Below, in pieces: positions 62,144 to 64,000 of a DNA stretch of 64,000 nt. The first letter of the stretch is position 1, and each line of letters starts with the position of its first letter. Under the pieces are notes generated by a model. That model was not told where the DNA came from, made no database searches, and saw only the letters and a list, made by a program, of their open reading frames with translations. Made by a program: the position numbers and the translations under genes. This DNA is from a virus: IMG/VR virus record IMGVR_UViG_3300043449_001609, positions 1 through 64,000 of that record; one strand, 5' to 3'.

Positions 62144-63082
62144 ATGAATGACAAGTTTAAGTTCCCCGACGAGATTGACGAGAAAGATGGGATCGAGGTG
62201 CAAGCCGAAGACGACATCGAGATTGTGGATGATACGCCGCCGGTAGACCGTGGTCGTAAGCCGCTCGACCGAGACGTCAATGACCCGACCGATGACGAGC
62301 TTGCTGCGTACTCGGAAGGCGTCAAGAAGCGTATGAACGAGCTGACGCACGCGCGCCACGACGAGCGCCGGGCCAAGGAAGCACTGCTGCGTGAGAAGCA
62401 GGAGCTGGAGCGCGTTGCGCAGGTGGTGCTGGAGGAGAATCGTCGGCTGAAGCAGGCGGTCAACACCGGCACCGAGCAGTACGTCGAGACGGCCAAGACC
62501 GCAGCAGAGGCGTCACTGGACGTCGCCAAGCGTCGGTTCAAGGAGGCGTTCGAAACGGGGGATGCGGACCAGATCATGGATGCGCAGGCAGCCCTGACGA
62601 CGGCCCAGATGCGTGCTGAGACAGCAAAAAATTTCCGTCACACCCCTTTACAGGTCGACGAAGATGTTGTACAACAACGCCAACCAGTCGCACAAGCCCC
62701 TGAACTGGACGAGAAAACACTGAGCTGGCAGGCACGTAACCAGTGGTTCGGGGACAAGCGACACAAGGCCATGACCAGCTTCGCCCTCGGGGTGCATCAA
62801 GAGCTGGTCGACGACGGGGTTGACACCCGCTCCGATGCGTACTACGAGAAACTTGATTCTCGTGTGCGGTCTACCTTCCGCGACTTTTTCGCGGACACCG
62901 ACAAGTCCGGCGCTTCGCAAAGACGAAATCCGCCGCCTACCGTTGTCGCCCCAGCCGCGCGCTCCACAGGCACACGGAAAGTCCAGCTGACGCAAACGCA
63001 GGTTCAACTTGCCGCTCGTCTCGGACTTACACCCAAGCAGTACGCTGCAGAACTCGTGAAACTGGAGAAGCAAAATGGCTGA
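62144..63082 (+). CDS. Scaffolding protein
   Basis: 312 residues. An acidic N-terminus (DEIDEKDGIEVQAEDDIEIV), a long coiled coil (ERRAKEALLREKQELERVAQ then QVVLEENRRLKQAVN), another helical region (AAEASLDVAKRRFKEAFETG) and a basic C-terminal end (LTQTQVQLAARLGLTPKQYA) that usually binds capsid protein. Overlaps the next gene. Would nucleate procapsid assembly and be removed before packaging. Confidence 0.85.
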   Translation: MNDKFKFPDEIDEKDGIEVQAEDDIEIVDDTPPVDRGRKPLDRDVNDPTDDELAAYSEGVKKRMNELTHARHDERRAKEALLREKQELERVAQVVLEENRRLKQAVNTGTEQYVETAKTAAEASLDVAKRRFKEAFETGDADQIMDAQAALTTAQMRAETAKNFRHTPLQVDEDVVQQRQPVAQAPELDEKTLSWQARNQWFGDKRHKAMTSFALGVHQELVDDGVDTRSDAYYEKLDSRVRSTFRDFFADTDKSGASQRRNPPPTVVAPAARSTGTRKVQLTQTQVQLAARLGLTPKQYAAELVKLEKQNG

Positions 63083-63530
63083 GCAACAACGAACCCCCCG
63101 CGAACTGGAAACGCGCGAAAAGGAACCGCTTCGGACGGTGTACACCCCTCCGAGCACGCTGCCCGAGCCGAACCCTCGGCCCGGACTGGCACATCGCTGG
63201 ATCGCCACCCATATCATGGGCCAAGCCGATCCGACGAACGTGTCGAAGCGCTTGCGAGAAGGTTGGGTGCCGGTGAAGGCGGCCGACTACCCGGAGTTGA
63301 TGCTGGCAGCATCGAAGTCGGGAAACGTAGAGATTGGTGGGTTGATGTTGTGTGTTGCGTCCGCAGAGTTCGCCAAGTCGCGTGAAGCGTATTACAACGC
63401 TCAGGCGCGCGGGCAGATGGAGTCGGTGGACAACAACTTCATGCGCAATAGCGACCCCCGGATGCCACTGTTCGCGGAGAAGAAAAGCTCCACGAGCCGC
63501 GGCAAAGATAGTTTTGGTTCAGGAACCTAA
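63075..63530 (+). CDS. Head-region protein, unknown role
   Basis: 151 residues overlapping the scaffold stop. The Pro/Glu-rich N-terminus (LPEPNPRPGLAHRWIATHIM) is followed by NVSKRLREGWVPVKAADYPE and an alpha/beta region (GGLMLCVASAEFAKSREAYY), ending in a Ser/Lys-rich tail. A short protein in this slot precedes the head protein in several short-tailed phages. Possible capsid-maturation or minor head protein. Confidence 0.65.
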   Translation: MAEQQRTPRELETREKEPLRTVYTPPSTLPEPNPRPGLAHRWIATHIMGQADPTNVSKRLREGWVPVKAADYPELMLAASKSGNVEIGGLMLCVASAEFAKSREAYYNAQARGQMESVDNNFMRNSDPRMPLFAEKKSSTSRGKDSFGSGT

Positions 63531-63543
63531 AGGAGTGCTTTAA

Positions 63544-64000
63544 ATGGCAAGCTCAGCAACCCCCTTCGGGCTGCGTCCGTTCAATCTGATTGGCGGCCAG
63601 TCTTTCAACGGTGGCACGATCCGTGAGTATAAACTGCCCAGCAACGTGGCAGCGGCCTACTACACCGGCTCGGTCATCTACATGAACACCAACGGCGTAC
63701 CGACCGCGATCACCGCGACTCCGGTGGCTCCGAAGTACACCTCGACGTCGTCTGACGGCACCGCGGGTATCTTGGGCGTCATGGTTGGTGTCCGATACAC
63801 CGACCCGACCCTGAAGTACACCGTGTTTGGTCAGTACCTGCCGTCCGGTGCAATCACTGCGGGCTACACCGATGTGTACATCCGCGTGTGCGACGACCCG
63901 GATCAGCTATACATGATCCAAGCCACCACGGCTGTCGGCTCCAAGACCAACGGCGCGCGCGGCGCAATTGGCCAGAACGCTGCTCTGTCCGGGTTCTCCG
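63544..64000 (+). CDS. Head (capsid-associated) protein, 3' end outside window
   Basis: 152 residues visible from ATG 63544 (AAGGAG at 63530-63535), frame open to the window end. It begins ASSATPFGLRPFNLIGGQSF, then GGTIREYKLPSN, and VYIRVCDDPDQLYMIQATTA. The opening (TPFG-(L/M)-RP) is common in a phage head protein found beside scaffold; depending on the phage it is called capsid or decoration protein. I cannot distinguish the two from this part. Confidence 0.72.
   Translation, partial: MASSATPFGLRPFNLIGGQSFNGGTIREYKLPSNVAAAYYTGSVIYMNTNGVPTAITATPVAPKYTSTSSDGTAGILGVMVGVRYTDPTLKYTVFGQYLPSGAITAGYTDVYIRVCDDPDQLYMIQATTAVGSKTNGARGAIGQNAALSGFS

Noticed and set aside
1-64000. tRNA, rRNA, diversity-generating retroelement or toxin-antitoxin modules
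   Set aside because: I saw no tRNA-like cloverleaf in the few gaps, no reverse transcriptase gene and no recognisable toxin-antitoxin pair.

Overview
The window is a 64 kb piece of a tailed double-stranded DNA bacteriophage, most likely short-tailed (podovirus-like) and infecting a Gram-negative bacterium. The evidence is a canonical head-packaging set (TerS, TerL, an 842-residue portal, a GroES-like head co-chaperone, scaffold), P22/SU10-style connector and tail-hub genes with no tape-measure gene, a 2398-residue internal virion protein, tailspikes, and a family-A DNA polymerase replication module. Ribosome-binding sites are strong AGGAG-type, genes are packed with ATGA overlaps, and there are no tRNA or rRNA genes. 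Both ends of the window cut a gene, so the genome continues beyond it. No integrase or single-subunit RNA polymerase lies in the window.

Layout. 1-18.1 kb (+): tail fibres, a glycosyltransferase and methyltransferase pair split by an HNH nuclease, small basic virion-like proteins, two tailspikes sharing one N-terminal anchor, a LamG-like protein, connector genes, an S74-chaperoned fibre, a lysis cluster (M15 peptidase plus membrane proteins) and a tail hub. 18.1-29.1 kb (+): three internal or structural proteins and the giant polyvalent protein. 29.1-43 kb (-): replication and recombination: AEP-type primase-helicase, SSB-like protein, SNF2 helicase, GIY-YIG nuclease, Cas4/RecB-like nuclease, DNA polymerase with an intein, dATP/dGTP diphosphohydrolase-like protein, VRR-NUC, and a run of very small coupled genes. 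43-54.9 kb (-): accessory/early genes, including a VWA-metallopeptidase, MoxR ATPase and third-component set. 55.0-55.74 kb: AT-rich, hairpin-rich non-coding DNA. 55.8-56.4 kb (-): one lysine/alanine-rich gene with its own promoter and operator-like palindrome. 56.9-64 kb (+): packaging and head genes.

Two features stand out. First, the DNA polymerase carries a 300-residue intein whose coding DNA also encodes, in another frame of the same strand, a complete 234-residue homing endonuclease with its own Shine-Dalgarno. Second, an 18-bp palindrome, TGTATACCGYGGTATACA, occurs ten times between 43.8 and 56.6 kb and nowhere else I could find. Eight of the ten copies sit 13-22 nt upstream of a minus-strand start codon, just 5' of the ribosome-binding site, and two of those eight lie exactly 48 bp downstream of the -10 box of a near-consensus sigma-70 promoter. 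This looks like a phage-specific regulon element, read either as DNA (operator) or as RNA (hairpin).

Inferred working model: host RNA polymerase starts the leftward early genes from promoters near 56.5, 55.0, 49.0 and 33.9 kb, under control of the palindrome. Replication proteins follow. Rightward late transcription then makes packaging, head, tail and lysis proteins. The AT-rich block at 55 kb, at the divergence of early and late genes, is the best candidate for a replication origin or master control region.
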